From NCBI RefSeq assembly GCF_000067205.1, contig NC_010170.1:2790001-2854000 (forward strand): a stretch of 64,000 nucleotides of DNA, written 5' to 3'. Below the pieces are notes generated by a model that saw nothing but the letters and a program-made list of their open reading frames with translations, made no database searches and was not told the DNA's origin. The translations under genes were made by a program, and so were the position numbers. The number at the start of each line of letters is the position of its first letter. Position 1 is the first letter of the stretch. Source of the stretch: Bordetella petrii (GTDB lineage Bacteria > Pseudomonadota > Gammaproteobacteria > Burkholderiales > Burkholderiaceae_B). Positions 45,246 through 52,984 of this stretch are shown here, in pieces.

Positions 45246-45321
45246 GGGTGCTTAGCTCAGCTGGTAGAGCGGCGCCCTTACAAGGCGTAGGTCACAGGTT
45301 CGACCCCTGTAGCACCCACCA
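45246..45321 (+). tRNA. tRNA-Val (anticodon TAC)
   Basis: 76 nt including encoded CCA. The acceptor stem GGGTGCT/AGCACCC, D-arm, anticodon loop CTTACAA and T-arm ACAGG-TTCGACC-CCTGT all pair. Anticodon TAC reads valine codons. Confidence 0.97.
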
Positions 45322-45335
45322 CCCCCCGCACAGCA

Positions 45336-45365
45336 AGGCACCCGTTCCGGGTGCCTTTTTGTTTT
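45336..45365 (+). terminator. Terminator of tRNA-Val
   Basis: Stem AGGCACCCG/CGGGTGCCT (45336-45344 with 45348-45356), then TTTTTGTTTT. Confidence 0.9.
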
Positions 45366-45383
45366 GCGGATCGCGTCGCAGGC

Positions 45384-45530
45384 ATCTGACAGGGGCCAGG
45401 CTCCGGCAGGTGCCTGACCTCAAGGGATCGTTGCAGGGGTCAGGCTCCGACAGGTGCCTGACACCGAGGTGCGTAGAGGTTGCTTCAGTAGCACGATGCC
45501 AGGCACCTGCCGGAACCCGACACCTGCCAT
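45384..45530. repeat. Dispersed intergenic repeat, family 2, three units near hupB
   Basis: Two direct units share CAGG-CTCCG-CAGGTGCCTGAC (about 45390-45418 and 45434-45462), and an inverted unit GCCAGGCACCTGCCGGA begins near 45499. They match the word near argG at 32382-32408. Confidence 0.75.
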
Positions 45531-45560
45531 CGCCCGACGTAGCCTGCCCCCAGAAAACAC

Positions 45561-45606
45561 AAAAGCCCTTGAAGGCCCGGCGCAGCACGCCGATTCAAGG
45601 GCTTTT
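45561..45606 (-). terminator. Terminator of hupB
   Basis: Stem AAAAGCCCTTGAA/TTCAAGGGCTTTT (45561-45573 with 45594-45606) with a GC-rich inner loop. It lies beyond the hupB stop and reads into a T-run on the minus strand. Confidence 0.85.
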
Positions 45607-45646
45607 CGATCGCGGGGCGGAGCGCCGCGCGATACCGTCGACAGGC

Positions 45647-45919
45647 TTAGTTGACGGCGTCTTTCAGGGCCTTGCCCGGACGGAACTTGGGCACCTTGGC
45701 CTTCTTGATCTTGATCGTTTCGCCGGTGCGCGGATTGCGGCCCGTGCGAGCAGCGCGCGCCGAAACGGCGAACGTGCCGAAGCCCACCAGCGTGACCGTA
45801 CCGCCCTTCTTGAGCGTGGTCTTGACAGCACCGATCAGGGCGTCAAGCGAACGGCCAGCAGCAGCCTTGGAGATATCAGCCTTGCTGGCGATATGATCGA
45901 TGAGTTCGGTTTTGTTCAT
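45647..45919 (-). CDS. hupB: DNA-binding protein HU (beta type)
   Basis: Nucleoid protein of 90 residues. It starts MNKTELIDHIA and has the VGFGTFAVSARAARTGRNPRTG DNA-binding arm (conserved GRNP), ending PGKALKDAVN, with no unusual extension. The ATG at 45919 is the only sensible start. It is transcribed alone, with a terminator after it and a 328-bp upstream gap containing a large hairpin. Confidence 0.97.
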   Translation of the reverse strand: MNKTELIDHIASKADISKAAAGRSLDALIGAVKTTLKKGGTVTLVGFGTFAVSARAARTGRNPRTGETIKIKKAKVPKFRPGKALKDAVN

Positions 45920-46247
45920 TCAGGTTTACCCCTCACAAGGTATTGGTTCTGTCGGGCGCGCGCCAGCTTCGGAGGCAGGCTACGAGGCCAGCAAACGGAA
46001 GAACGGACGAGTGGAAATGCTTCTGGGCACTACCAGGCGCAACTGCAAAATTGCTGCGTCGCGGAGACTTCACCGCCACGATACCGTGGTGAAGTGTCAG
46101 CGACGCAGAGACGTATTAGGCCTTGCGCCGAAGCGGCTGTCAAGAGGAAAGCTTGCCAAAAGCCGCGCCAATACTGGCTCGGAGCATTATCAAATAAGCG
46201 AGCTTGCGTTCACGCAGCGCCACGCGCCCCGCCGCCGCGGCAGGGCC
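45920..46247. other. Intergenic region hupB / piuC with large inverted repeat
   Basis: A 328-bp gap upstream of hupB and downstream of piuC. It contains the 55-nt hairpin at 46054-46108. I see no small gene in it. Confidence 0.7.
46054..46108. repeat. Large imperfect inverted repeat upstream of hupB
   Basis: Outer arms CTGCGTCGC/GCGACGCAG (46054-46062 with 46100-46108) and inner arms ACTTCACC/GGTGAAGT (46067-46074 with 46088-46095) are separated by a 4x4 internal loop, with a further ACG/CGT pair near the tip. No T-run follows on either strand, so it is not a simple terminator. Confidence 0.7.
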
Positions 46248-46928
46248 TCAGACGTCGGCCCAGCGGCGCAGCAGGTTGTGATAGATGCCGGTAAGCTGCA
46301 CGATGGACGGATGGCCGGCGGCGTCCTGGTTGAGTCGCTGGATGGCAACGTCCATGTCCAGCAACAGATTGCGCTGGCTGTCTTCGCGCACCAGGCTTTG
46401 CATCCAGAAAAACGCGCTGATGCGAGCGCCGCGCGTTACCGGATTGACCTTGTGCAAACTTGTGCCCGGATACAGCACCAGGTGTCCGGCGGGCAGCTTG
46501 ACCGAACGGGGGCCGTACGTGTCGTCTACGACAAGCTCGCCGCCGTCGTAGGTATCGGGGTCGGAAAAAAACAGCGTGGCAGAGAGGTCGGTGCGCACGC
46601 GCTCGGAAGTGCCCGGCACGACCCGCACCGCGTTGTCAACATGGTAGCCGAACGACTCGCCCCCTTCGTAGCGATTGAACAAGGGCGGAAATATCTTGCG
46701 CGGCAGCGCGGCCGACATGAACAGGTTGTTGGCCGACAGCCGCTGCAGGATCAGCTCGCCCAGCTCCTGGGCGAGCGGGTGCTGCTCGGGCAATTGGCGG
46801 TTGTGCTTGACCTGGGCCGACTGGTGGCCGGCCGTGACCCGGCCGTCGACCCAGTCGGCCTGCTCCAGGCGCTGGCGGATCTGCGCCGCCTCGGCGGCGC
46901 TGAAGACTTCGGCAATTTGTATAAGCAT
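46248..46928 (-). CDS. piuC: PKHD-type Fe(II)/2-oxoglutarate hydroxylase (PiuC family)
   Basis: Dioxygenase of 226 residues. The iron ligands are His96 and Asp98 (FGYHVDNA) and His159 (GTSLHKV), with the 2-oxoglutarate arginine at 166 or 169 (PVTRGARIS). GYHVDNAVR and the FFSDPDTYDGGEL block are characteristic of PiuC. Relatives usually sit beside a TonB-dependent siderophore receptor; here it lies 27 bp downstream of a PLP enzyme gene on the same strand, with no receptor nearby. Confidence 0.92.
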   Translation of the reverse strand: MLIQIAEVFSAAEAAQIRQRLEQADWVDGRVTAGHQSAQVKHNRQLPEQHPLAQELGELILQRLSANNLFMSAALPRKIFPPLFNRYEGGESFGYHVDNAVRVVPGTSERVRTDLSATLFFSDPDTYDGGELVVDDTYGPRSVKLPAGHLVLYPGTSLHKVNPVTRGARISAFFWMQSLVREDSQRNLLLDMDVAIQRLNQDAAGHPSIVQLTGIYHNLLRRWADV

Positions 46929-46955
46929 GAGGGCCTGCGAAAAAATCGGCGCGGG

Positions 46956-48197
46956 TTACGCCAGACAGGCCTGGAGCGCCTGGTCGAAGTCGTGCAGCAG
47001 GTCGGCCTGGTCTTCGATGCCCACCGACACCCGGATGAGGCTGTCGGCAATACCCATCTGGGCGCGCCGCTCGGCGCCCATTTCATAATAAATAGTGTGC
47101 GCAGCCGGCAGCGCCAGGCTGCGCGTGTCGCCCAGGTGCGTGGCCATCAGCACGATTTTCAAGCGGTTCAGGAAATCGAAACAATCGACGCCGTCGGCCA
47201 GCTCGATGCCCAGCAGGCCGCCATAGCGGCCGCCGAACAGTTGGGTCGCGCGCTCGTACTGCGGGTGCTCGGGGAGTCCGGGGTACAACACACGCGCCAC
47301 GCCAGGGTGCGCCTGCAGCATCCGCGCCAGCGCCAGGGCATTGCTGCAGTGCGCCGCCATGCGCAGGGCCAGGGTTTCGGCGCCCACGGCGATGCGGTGC
47401 GCCGAATCGGCGGACAAAGTGCCGCCCATGTCGCGCAAGCCCTTTTTCTTGATCTGCAACAGCCCCCAGCCGGTGGCCGGGCCCTTGCGGTAGCTGTCGT
47501 AGATATTGGCGTAGCCCGACCAGTCGTAGAGGCCGGTATCGGTAATGGAGCCGCCCAGCGCGTCGCCATGGCCGCTGATGTACTTGGACAGCGAGTTCAT
47601 CACCAGCGAGGCGCCCACCGAGCGCGCCTGGAACATCCACGGCGAAGTCAACGTGTTGTCGATGACATACACCAGGTTGAGTTCACGGCACAGCTCGCCG
47701 ATACCGGCCAGGTCGGCCAGCTGGGTGCCCGGGTTGGCGATGGTTTCGGTGAACACCATGCGGGTGTTGGGCCTGAGGGCGGCGCGCACCTGGGCGATGT
47801 CGGTGGGATCGACGTAGCTGACCTCGACGCCCAGCTCGGCCAGCGTGCCCAGCAGGCTGTTGGTGTTGCCGAACACGTACTGGCTGGACAACAGGTGGTC
47901 GCCCTTGCGCAGCAGCGTCGAGAATACCGCCGCCAAGGCCGCCATGCCGGTGGCGAACGACACGGTGCCCGTGCCCGCTTCCATTTTGCTGATCTTGGCT
48001 TCCAGCGCGGTGGTGGTGGGCGTGCCCTGGCGGCCGTAGGTGAAACCGGCCTTGCCCTGGAACACCGCCGCCAGTTCGCGCGCGTCGGCATACGCGTACT
48101 CGGACGAGGTATGGATGGGCTTGTGCACCGCGCCGTGCTCGACGGATTGCAAGCGGTCGGAATGAAGAATCGTGGTGGTGAAACCGTTCTGAGGCAT
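46956..48197 (-). CDS. Cys/Met metabolism PLP-dependent enzyme (cystathionine gamma-synthase or O-succinylhomoserine sulfhydrylase type)
   Basis: PLP enzyme of 413 residues in the cystathionine gamma-synthase/MetZ family. It has YGRQGTPTTTALEAKI, the phosphate loop ATGMAALAA, DNTLTSPW, and PLP-binding Lys205 in NSLSKYISGHGD. The family makes or cleaves cystathionine or homocysteine; the exact reaction cannot be read from sequence. Start: ATG at 48197. It is followed by piuC, and a dispersed repeat lies just upstream of its start. Confidence 0.88.
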   Translation of the reverse strand: MPQNGFTTTILHSDRLQSVEHGAVHKPIHTSSEYAYADARELAAVFQGKAGFTYGRQGTPTTTALEAKISKMEAGTGTVSFATGMAALAAVFSTLLRKGDHLLSSQYVFGNTNSLLGTLAELGVEVSYVDPTDIAQVRAALRPNTRMVFTETIANPGTQLADLAGIGELCRELNLVYVIDNTLTSPWMFQARSVGASLVMNSLSKYISGHGDALGGSITDTGLYDWSGYANIYDSYRKGPATGWGLLQIKKKGLRDMGGTLSADSAHRIAVGAETLALRMAAHCSNALALARMLQAHPGVARVLYPGLPEHPQYERATQLFGGRYGGLLGIELADGVDCFDFLNRLKIVLMATHLGDTRSLALPAAHTIYYEMGAERRAQMGIADSLIRVSVGIEDQADLLHDFDQALQACLA

Positions 48198-48217
48198 GAT
48201 AGAAACCGAAATAAGCC

Positions 48218-48299
48218 CACCCCCGAAGCGCCGCGCGCTGCTCTTTCAAGGAGCGACGCAGGCGTACCGGCAAAACCGGGGCCGCGCGTCCCCGACCGG
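48218..48299. repeat. Dispersed intergenic repeat, family 1, copy B
   Basis: About 82 bp aligning with 30701-30784, including CCCCGAAGCGC-GCGCG and the exact 14-mer ACCGGCAAAACCGG at 48256-48269. It lies between rlmB and the PLP enzyme gene. Confidence 0.75.
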
Positions 48300-48366
48300 A
48301 GTACATCTGGTCATGCCGCAGGGGGTGCTATGACGCGCCATGACAGCCGGAATGAAAGCGGAAAGT

Positions 48367-49104
48367 TTACTCCCGGCGCTGGCGCACCGACTCGTACAGG
48401 CACACGGCGCTGGCCACGCTGACGTTCAGGCTTTCCACCGACCCCAGCATCGGGATATTGACCAGCTGGTCGCAGGTTTCGCGCGTCAGGCGGCGCATGC
48501 CCTCGCCCTCGGCGCCCATTACCCAGGCCATCGGCTGGCGCGCGTCGACCGTATGCAGGCTGCCGGCGGCCTGGTCGTCGGTGCCCACCACCCACACGCC
48601 GCGTTCTTTCAGGCCGCGCAGCGTGCGCGCGAGATTGGTGACGGTGATATAGGGCACGGTGTCGGCCGCCCCGCAAGCCACCCGCTGTACCGTGCTGTTG
48701 AGCCCCACGGCACGATCGCGCGGCGCGACCACCGCATGCACGCCGGCGGCATCGGCGGTGCGCAGGCAGGCGCCCAGGTTGTGGGGGTCGGTCACGCCGT
48801 CCAGCACCAGCAGCAGCGCCGGCCCTTCGATCGTGTCCAGCACTTCATCGACATCGACCGCCAGCAGGCGCTCTTCGGCCAGCGCCACCACGCCCTGATG
48901 GCGGGTGCCGCGCGCCAGGCCGTCCAACCGTTCGGCCGACACCGGGTGCACGCGCCGCCCCGCCCGCTCGGCCTGCTCCAGGAATGCCAGCATGCGCTTG
49001 TCGCGGCGCGAGGCCTCGACATAAATATCTTTGATCGACTCGGGCGCGTGCCGCAGCCGCGCCACGACCGCGTGAAACCCCGCCAGGACTTGGGCCGACG
49101 CCAT
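48367..49104 (-). CDS. rlmB: 23S rRNA (guanosine-2'-O-)-methyltransferase RlmB
   Basis: SpoU/SPOUT methyltransferase of 245 residues that methylates G2251 of 23S rRNA. An N-terminal substrate-binding domain (VLAGFHAVVARL) precedes the trefoil-knot domain with VLDGVTDPHNLGACLRTADA, VMGAEGEGMRRL and IPMLGSVESLNVSVA. It lies 126 bp after rnr on the same strand, the same order as in E. coli. Confidence 0.95.
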   Translation of the reverse strand: MASAQVLAGFHAVVARLRHAPESIKDIYVEASRRDKRMLAFLEQAERAGRRVHPVSAERLDGLARGTRHQGVVALAEERLLAVDVDEVLDTIEGPALLLVLDGVTDPHNLGACLRTADAAGVHAVVAPRDRAVGLNSTVQRVACGAADTVPYITVTNLARTLRGLKERGVWVVGTDDQAAGSLHTVDARQPMAWVMGAEGEGMRRLTRETCDQLVNIPMLGSVESLNVSVASAVCLYESVRQRRE

Positions 49105-49230
49105 GAATGTTCACCTTGTTGTAGATAACGACAAGCCGGCCCCTCCGGGGGGCCGGCCGCCGGCGCGCCAACGCGCGCCCGGCCATAGCCGCCATGTTAC
49201 TGCCTGCGGCGCTGGCCGGCCCGCGCCCGG

Positions 49231-51699
49231 CTACCGGCGCGCGGTTTTCTTGGCCGGGGCGCGCTTCTTGGCAGGGGCCGCTGGCTTGGCAGCCTTCTTG
49301 GCCTGGGCGCGCCGCTGCTTGGCGGTCTGTCCCTTCAGCGCCGCCGGCTTGGGCGCGGCGGCTTTCTTCACCTTGCGCGGCTCGTCGGGATTGCGCGAAG
49401 CGGCCTTGCGCAGCGCCTCGAAGCTGGTGCCCTTGACCAGGCGGAACTCGATGCGGCGCGCTTCCAGGTCGACGCGCGAAACCTGCACCTGCACCTTGTC
49501 GGTCAGGCGGTAACGCATGCCGGTGCGTTCGCCGCGCAGTTCGTGCAGCGCCTCGTTGAACTGGAAGTACTCGCCGCCCAGTTCCGACACGTGCACCAGG
49601 CCTTCCACGTGCAGCGTATCCAGCGTGACAAACACGCCGAAGCTGGCCACGCCTGTCACCGTGCCGCTGAAATCTTCGCCCACGCGCTCTTTCACGAACC
49701 AGCACTTCAGCCAGGCTTCGACATCGCGCGAGGCCTCGTCGGCGCGCCGCTCGCTGGCCGACAGCAACAGGCCCAGTTTTTCCCAGGTGGCGTGTTCATG
49801 CTCGCGCTGCGTGCGGCCGATAACCACCGGCTGGTCTTCCAGGCCCGGCACATAGCGCCGGCCCGCCAGCAGGGCCTTGATCACCCGGTGCGTAAGCAGG
49901 TCGGGATAGCGCCGGATGGGCGACGTGAAATGGCTGTAGGCCGGATATGCCAGGCCGAAGTGGCCGACGTTGTCGGGGCTGTATATGGCCTGCTGCATCG
50001 AACGCAGGCACATGGTCTGCAGCAGCTGGAAATCGGCCCGGCCGCGCACGCTGTCGAGGAATTCGCCGTAATCCTTGGCGGTAGGCGCCTCGCCGCCGCC
50101 CAACGACAGGCCCAGGGTGCGCAGGAATTCACGCAGTGAAGTCAGGCGTTCCGGCGTGGGACCTTCATGGATGCGGTACAGGCCGGGGTGTTTGCTGCGG
50201 CTCATGAAGTCGGCCGCGCAGGTATTGGCCGCCAGCATGCACTCTTCGATCAGCTTGTGGGCGTCGTTGCGCACCACTCCGACAATCTGCTCGATGCGGC
50301 CCAGTTCGTTACAGACGATCTTGGTCTCGACCGTATCGAAATCGATGGCGCCGCGTTTCTTGCGCTGCTGCACCAGCAACTGGTAGAGCTCATGCAGGTG
50401 CCGCACGTGCGGCATGATTTCGCCCAGCGCGTGCGCCACCGGCCCGCCCGGCTGCTGCAGGGCTTCCCACACCTGGGTGTAGGTGGTGCGCGCATGCGAG
50501 TGCATCACGGCGTTGTAGAACTGGTAGGCCGTGATGGTGCCCGCCTTGGCGCCGGTGGCCGGAATCACCATATCGCACACCAGCACCAGCCGGTCGACCT
50601 GAGGATTGAGCGAACACAGCCCGTTGGACAGCGACTCGGGCAGCATGGGAATCACGCGGCGCGGAAAATACACGCTGGTGCCGCGTTCGAGCGCATCGTC
50701 GTCCAGGGCATCGCCGGGCGTGACGTAATGGCTGACGTCGGCAATCGCCACCAGCAGGCGCCAGGCCGGCCGCTTGCGCTGCCCGCTGCCCAGCTCCACG
50801 GGCTCGCAATACACCGCGTCGTCGAAATCGCGCGCATCTTCGCCGTCGATGGTGATCAGCGGCACGTCGCGCAGGTCGATACGGTCTTTCAGATCGGCCT
50901 TGCGCACCACGTCGGGCAGGCGCGAGGCCTGTTTGGCGGCGGGCTCGGAAAACTCGACCGGCACGTCGAACTTGCGCACCGCGATCTCGATCTCCATGCC
51001 CGGGTCGTCGATTTCGCCCAGCACTTCGGAAACCCGCCCCAGCGGCTGCGTGTGGCGCGTCGGCTGCTCCATGATCTGCACCGACACCACCTGGCCGTGC
51101 TGCGCCCCATTGGTGTCGCCCGGCGGAATGAGGATGTCGTGCTTGATGCGCTGGTCTTCCGGCACCACGATCGACAGACCGTGCTCGTGCAGGAAGCGGC
51201 CCACCAGCTTGTTGGTGCGCCGCTCGATGACCTCGACGATCATGCCCTCGGGCTTGCCGCGGTACTCGCCCGAAGGCTTGACCAGCACGCGGTCGCCATG
51301 CAGCACCTTGAGCATCTCGCGCGGCGACAGGAACAGGTCGGGGCCGCCGTCGTCGCGCAGCAAGAAGCCGAAGCCGTCGCGATGGCCCTGCACCTTGCCG
51401 GCCACGAAATCGAGCTTGGTGGCCAGCAGCAGCACGCCCTTGCGGTTCGGCATCAGTTGGCCGTCGCGCTCCATGGCGCCCAGGCGGCGTTCGAAACCCA
51501 CCAGCGTGGCGGGCCGCTCGACACCCATGCGCTCGGCCAGTTCAGCGGGCGACAGCGGCGCCCCGGCTGATCGCAGCGCCTTCAGAATGGCTTCGCGCGA
51601 AGGCACGTCGGGGTCGAAGTCGGGGGGCGTTTCGGGCAACACGAATCCTGATCTGCCGTTGTTATTGTTATTCGAATCTTTATTCGATCGTTTTGCCAA
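49231..51699 (-). CDS. rnr: Ribonuclease R
   Basis: Processive 3'-5' exoribonuclease of 822 residues able to digest structured RNA. Order: an N-terminal helix-turn-helix (REAILKALRSAGAPLSPAEL), cold-shock domains, the RNB catalytic domain with DGEDARDFDDAVYCE (metal-binding Asp residues), an S1 domain (GTVTGVASFGVFVTLD) and a basic Lys/Ala/Pro tail. Start: TTG at 51699 (MAKRSN, then a short poly-Asn stretch) with AGGA about 9 nt upstream. The frame stays open to 51939, but that part is antisense to tRNA-Leu. Confidence 0.93.
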   Translation of the reverse strand: MAKRSNKDSNNNNNGRSGFVLPETPPDFDPDVPSREAILKALRSAGAPLSPAELAERMGVERPATLVGFERRLGAMERDGQLMPNRKGVLLLATKLDFVAGKVQGHRDGFGFLLRDDGGPDLFLSPREMLKVLHGDRVLVKPSGEYRGKPEGMIVEVIERRTNKLVGRFLHEHGLSIVVPEDQRIKHDILIPPGDTNGAQHGQVVSVQIMEQPTRHTQPLGRVSEVLGEIDDPGMEIEIAVRKFDVPVEFSEPAAKQASRLPDVVRKADLKDRIDLRDVPLITIDGEDARDFDDAVYCEPVELGSGQRKRPAWRLLVAIADVSHYVTPGDALDDDALERGTSVYFPRRVIPMLPESLSNGLCSLNPQVDRLVLVCDMVIPATGAKAGTITAYQFYNAVMHSHARTTYTQVWEALQQPGGPVAHALGEIMPHVRHLHELYQLLVQQRKKRGAIDFDTVETKIVCNELGRIEQIVGVVRNDAHKLIEECMLAANTCAADFMSRSKHPGLYRIHEGPTPERLTSLREFLRTLGLSLGGGEAPTAKDYGEFLDSVRGRADFQLLQTMCLRSMQQAIYSPDNVGHFGLAYPAYSHFTSPIRRYPDLLTHRVIKALLAGRRYVPGLEDQPVVIGRTQREHEHATWEKLGLLLSASERRADEASRDVEAWLKCWFVKERVGEDFSGTVTGVASFGVFVTLDTLHVEGLVHVSELGGEYFQFNEALHELRGERTGMRYRLTDKVQVQVSRVDLEARRIEFRLVKGTSFEALRKAASRNPDEPRKVKKAAAPKPAALKGQTAKQRRAQAKKAAKPAAPAKKRAPAKKTARR

Positions 51700-51853
51700 A
51701 GTTGGGAATCCTGTATATAATCTTTCGCTTCTGTGGTCTGCCCAAGGCTGATCACTGCAGCAAGACCGGTTTGAAGACCAGTATGGTAAGGCATGTAGCA
51801 CGTTGCTAGCAGTTTTGCAGCGTATCATACAAATCTGCAAGGTCTGGCTCAGT

Positions 51854-51938
51854 GCCCAGGTGGCGGAATTGGTAGACGCGCATGGTTCAGGTCCATGTGC
51901 CGCAAGGTGTGGAGGTTCGAGTCCTCTCCTGGGCACCA
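51854..51938 (+). tRNA. tRNA-Leu (anticodon CAG), copy 1
   Basis: 85 nt with a long variable arm and encoded CCA. Acceptor GCCCAGG/CCTGGGC. The anticodon stem CATGG/CCATG encloses TTCAGGT, anticodon CAG. The sequence is identical to copy 2 at 52818-52902. Confidence 0.97.
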
Positions 51939-51979
51939 CGGAATTCAGGCAGTTCGGCCACGCCGAGCGGCCGCCCCAG

Positions 51980-52019
51980 CCCCCGGCAACCCTTCAAGGT
52001 TCGCCGGGGGTTTGTTTTT
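51980..52019 (+). terminator. Terminator of tRNA-Leu copy 1
   Basis: Stem CCCCCGGC/GCCGGGGG (51980-51987 with 52003-52010), inner AACC/GGTT, then TTTGTTTTT. It overlaps the last codons of the opposing DTW-domain gene. Confidence 0.85.
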
Positions 52020-52755
52020 CCGCCTTTGCTTTGCCGTTTTTGCCCGCTTTTCCGTTTTTTCCTTCCTCCAGGCCGGTTCCGTGCGGGTCCGCTTCCTGCG
52101 CGCCCGCGCCCTGCTCTTTCCGGGCCCGGCTGCCGGCGCGGCGCAGGTGGTCGCGCTCGTAGCGCGCCTGCCCCATGGCGGCGATTTGCCCGGCCACCAA
52201 GGCCTCGAACGGATCGAGCAGCGCGACGAACGAGCGCGGCGCTTCCAGGATGTCGAGCGCCGCGGCCACCGCCTCGATCGTGGCCAGCGCCTGCGGATGC
52301 GCGGCATGGCGCACCCGGTAGCGCGACCCCGGCCCGCCATCCAGGGATACGCGCGGCAGTGCCGCGAGCGCCGGGTGCGCCGCAAGCACCTGGCGCGCGT
52401 GCCGCCAGGTGCCGTCCAGCACTACCAGCAAGCGCGGCAGGCCCGGCGACGCGGCGCGCTCCAATGGCTCGGCGCCTTCTCCGGGAAACAACAGCCAGGA
52501 CTCGTAGCCGGGCACTTGCCACAGGGCGGCGTCGAAACGCCGCCCCACGTGCAGGCTGGCATTACGCAAGCCCAGCACGGCGAGCCGGGCGGTATTCAGG
52601 GCGTGGCGCGCCTCTTCCGGATGCTGCAGCACCACTACGCGCGTGCGGCTGTCTAGCGCCGGAATCCACCGGCACAGGCAATGCGCCAGCGGCCGCTGGC
52701 AGCGCGGGCAGGCGGGCCGCCCAGTCGGCTTGCGCCCGGCCTGAAAAGTGTGCAT
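51994..52755 (-). CDS. tapT: DTW-domain tRNA-uridine aminocarboxypropyltransferase
   Basis: Protein of 253 residues with the DTW domain (YfiP/TapT family), which adds an aminocarboxypropyl group to uridine in the tRNA variable region using S-adenosylmethionine. Zinc-type cysteines CPRCQRPLAHCLC lie at about 16-28, and the signature motif is VVLDGTWRHAR. The last 40 or so residues are a Gly/Lys/Ala-rich tail encoded over the opposing tRNA-Leu terminator. Start: ATG at 52755. It lies between two identical tRNA-Leu genes, which fits a tRNA-related job. Confidence 0.88.
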   Translation of the reverse strand: MHTFQAGRKPTGRPACPRCQRPLAHCLCRWIPALDSRTRVVVLQHPEEARHALNTARLAVLGLRNASLHVGRRFDAALWQVPGYESWLLFPGEGAEPLERAASPGLPRLLVVLDGTWRHARQVLAAHPALAALPRVSLDGGPGSRYRVRHAAHPQALATIEAVAAALDILEAPRSFVALLDPFEALVAGQIAAMGQARYERDHLRRAGSRARKEQGAGAQEADPHGTGLEEGKNGKAGKNGKAKAEKQTPGEP

Positions 52756-52817
52756 AATGCGCGTCCTCTGTTGCTCAAACGCGATTAAACAACACCGCGC
52801 CAGAACAACAGCAGAAA

Positions 52818-52902
52818 GCCCAGGTGGCGGAATTGGTAGACGCGCATGGTTCAGGTCCATGTGCCGCAAGGTGTGGAGGTTCGAGTCCTCTCCTGGGCAC
52901 CA
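52818..52902 (+). tRNA. tRNA-Leu (anticodon CAG), copy 2
   Basis: 85 nt, identical base for base to copy 1, including the CCA end and anticodon CAG. The flanking sequences differ, so the identity is confined to the gene itself. Confidence 0.97.
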
Positions 52903-52937
52903 ATTACTACATCGCGACTTACCTGCGCGATGCGCCG

Positions 52938-52975
52938 AAAACCCCGATTGCCCGCAAGGCATCGGGGTTTTTCTT
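52938..52975 (+). terminator. Terminator of tRNA-Leu copy 2
   Basis: Stem AAAACCCCGAT/ATCGGGGTTTT (52938-52948 with 52961-52971) followed by TCTTT. Confidence 0.88.
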
Positions 52976-52984
52976 TGGCTATTT

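Larger units (their letters stand above)
45322..45646. other. Intergenic region tRNA-Val / hupB with terminators and repeats
   Basis: A 325-bp non-coding stretch. It holds the tRNA-Val terminator, three copies of a GGCAGGTGCCTG-type repeat, and the hupB terminator. No gene seen. Confidence 0.8.

Noticed and set aside
45900..48422. An 840-codon open frame on the plus strand
   Set aside because: Opposes piuC and the PLP enzyme, both with intact active sites; biased composition.
51700..51939. An N-terminal extension of ribonuclease R by 80 codons
   Set aside because: It would be translated from the antisense of tRNA-Leu and has no family similarity; the TTG at 51699 has a ribosome site and gives the expected N-terminus.
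51854..52902. Genomic island or prophage inserted at tRNA-Leu
   Set aside because: Both tRNAs are full length with own terminators, and the 900 bp between them hold only tapT; no integrase, att-site extension or unusual base composition.
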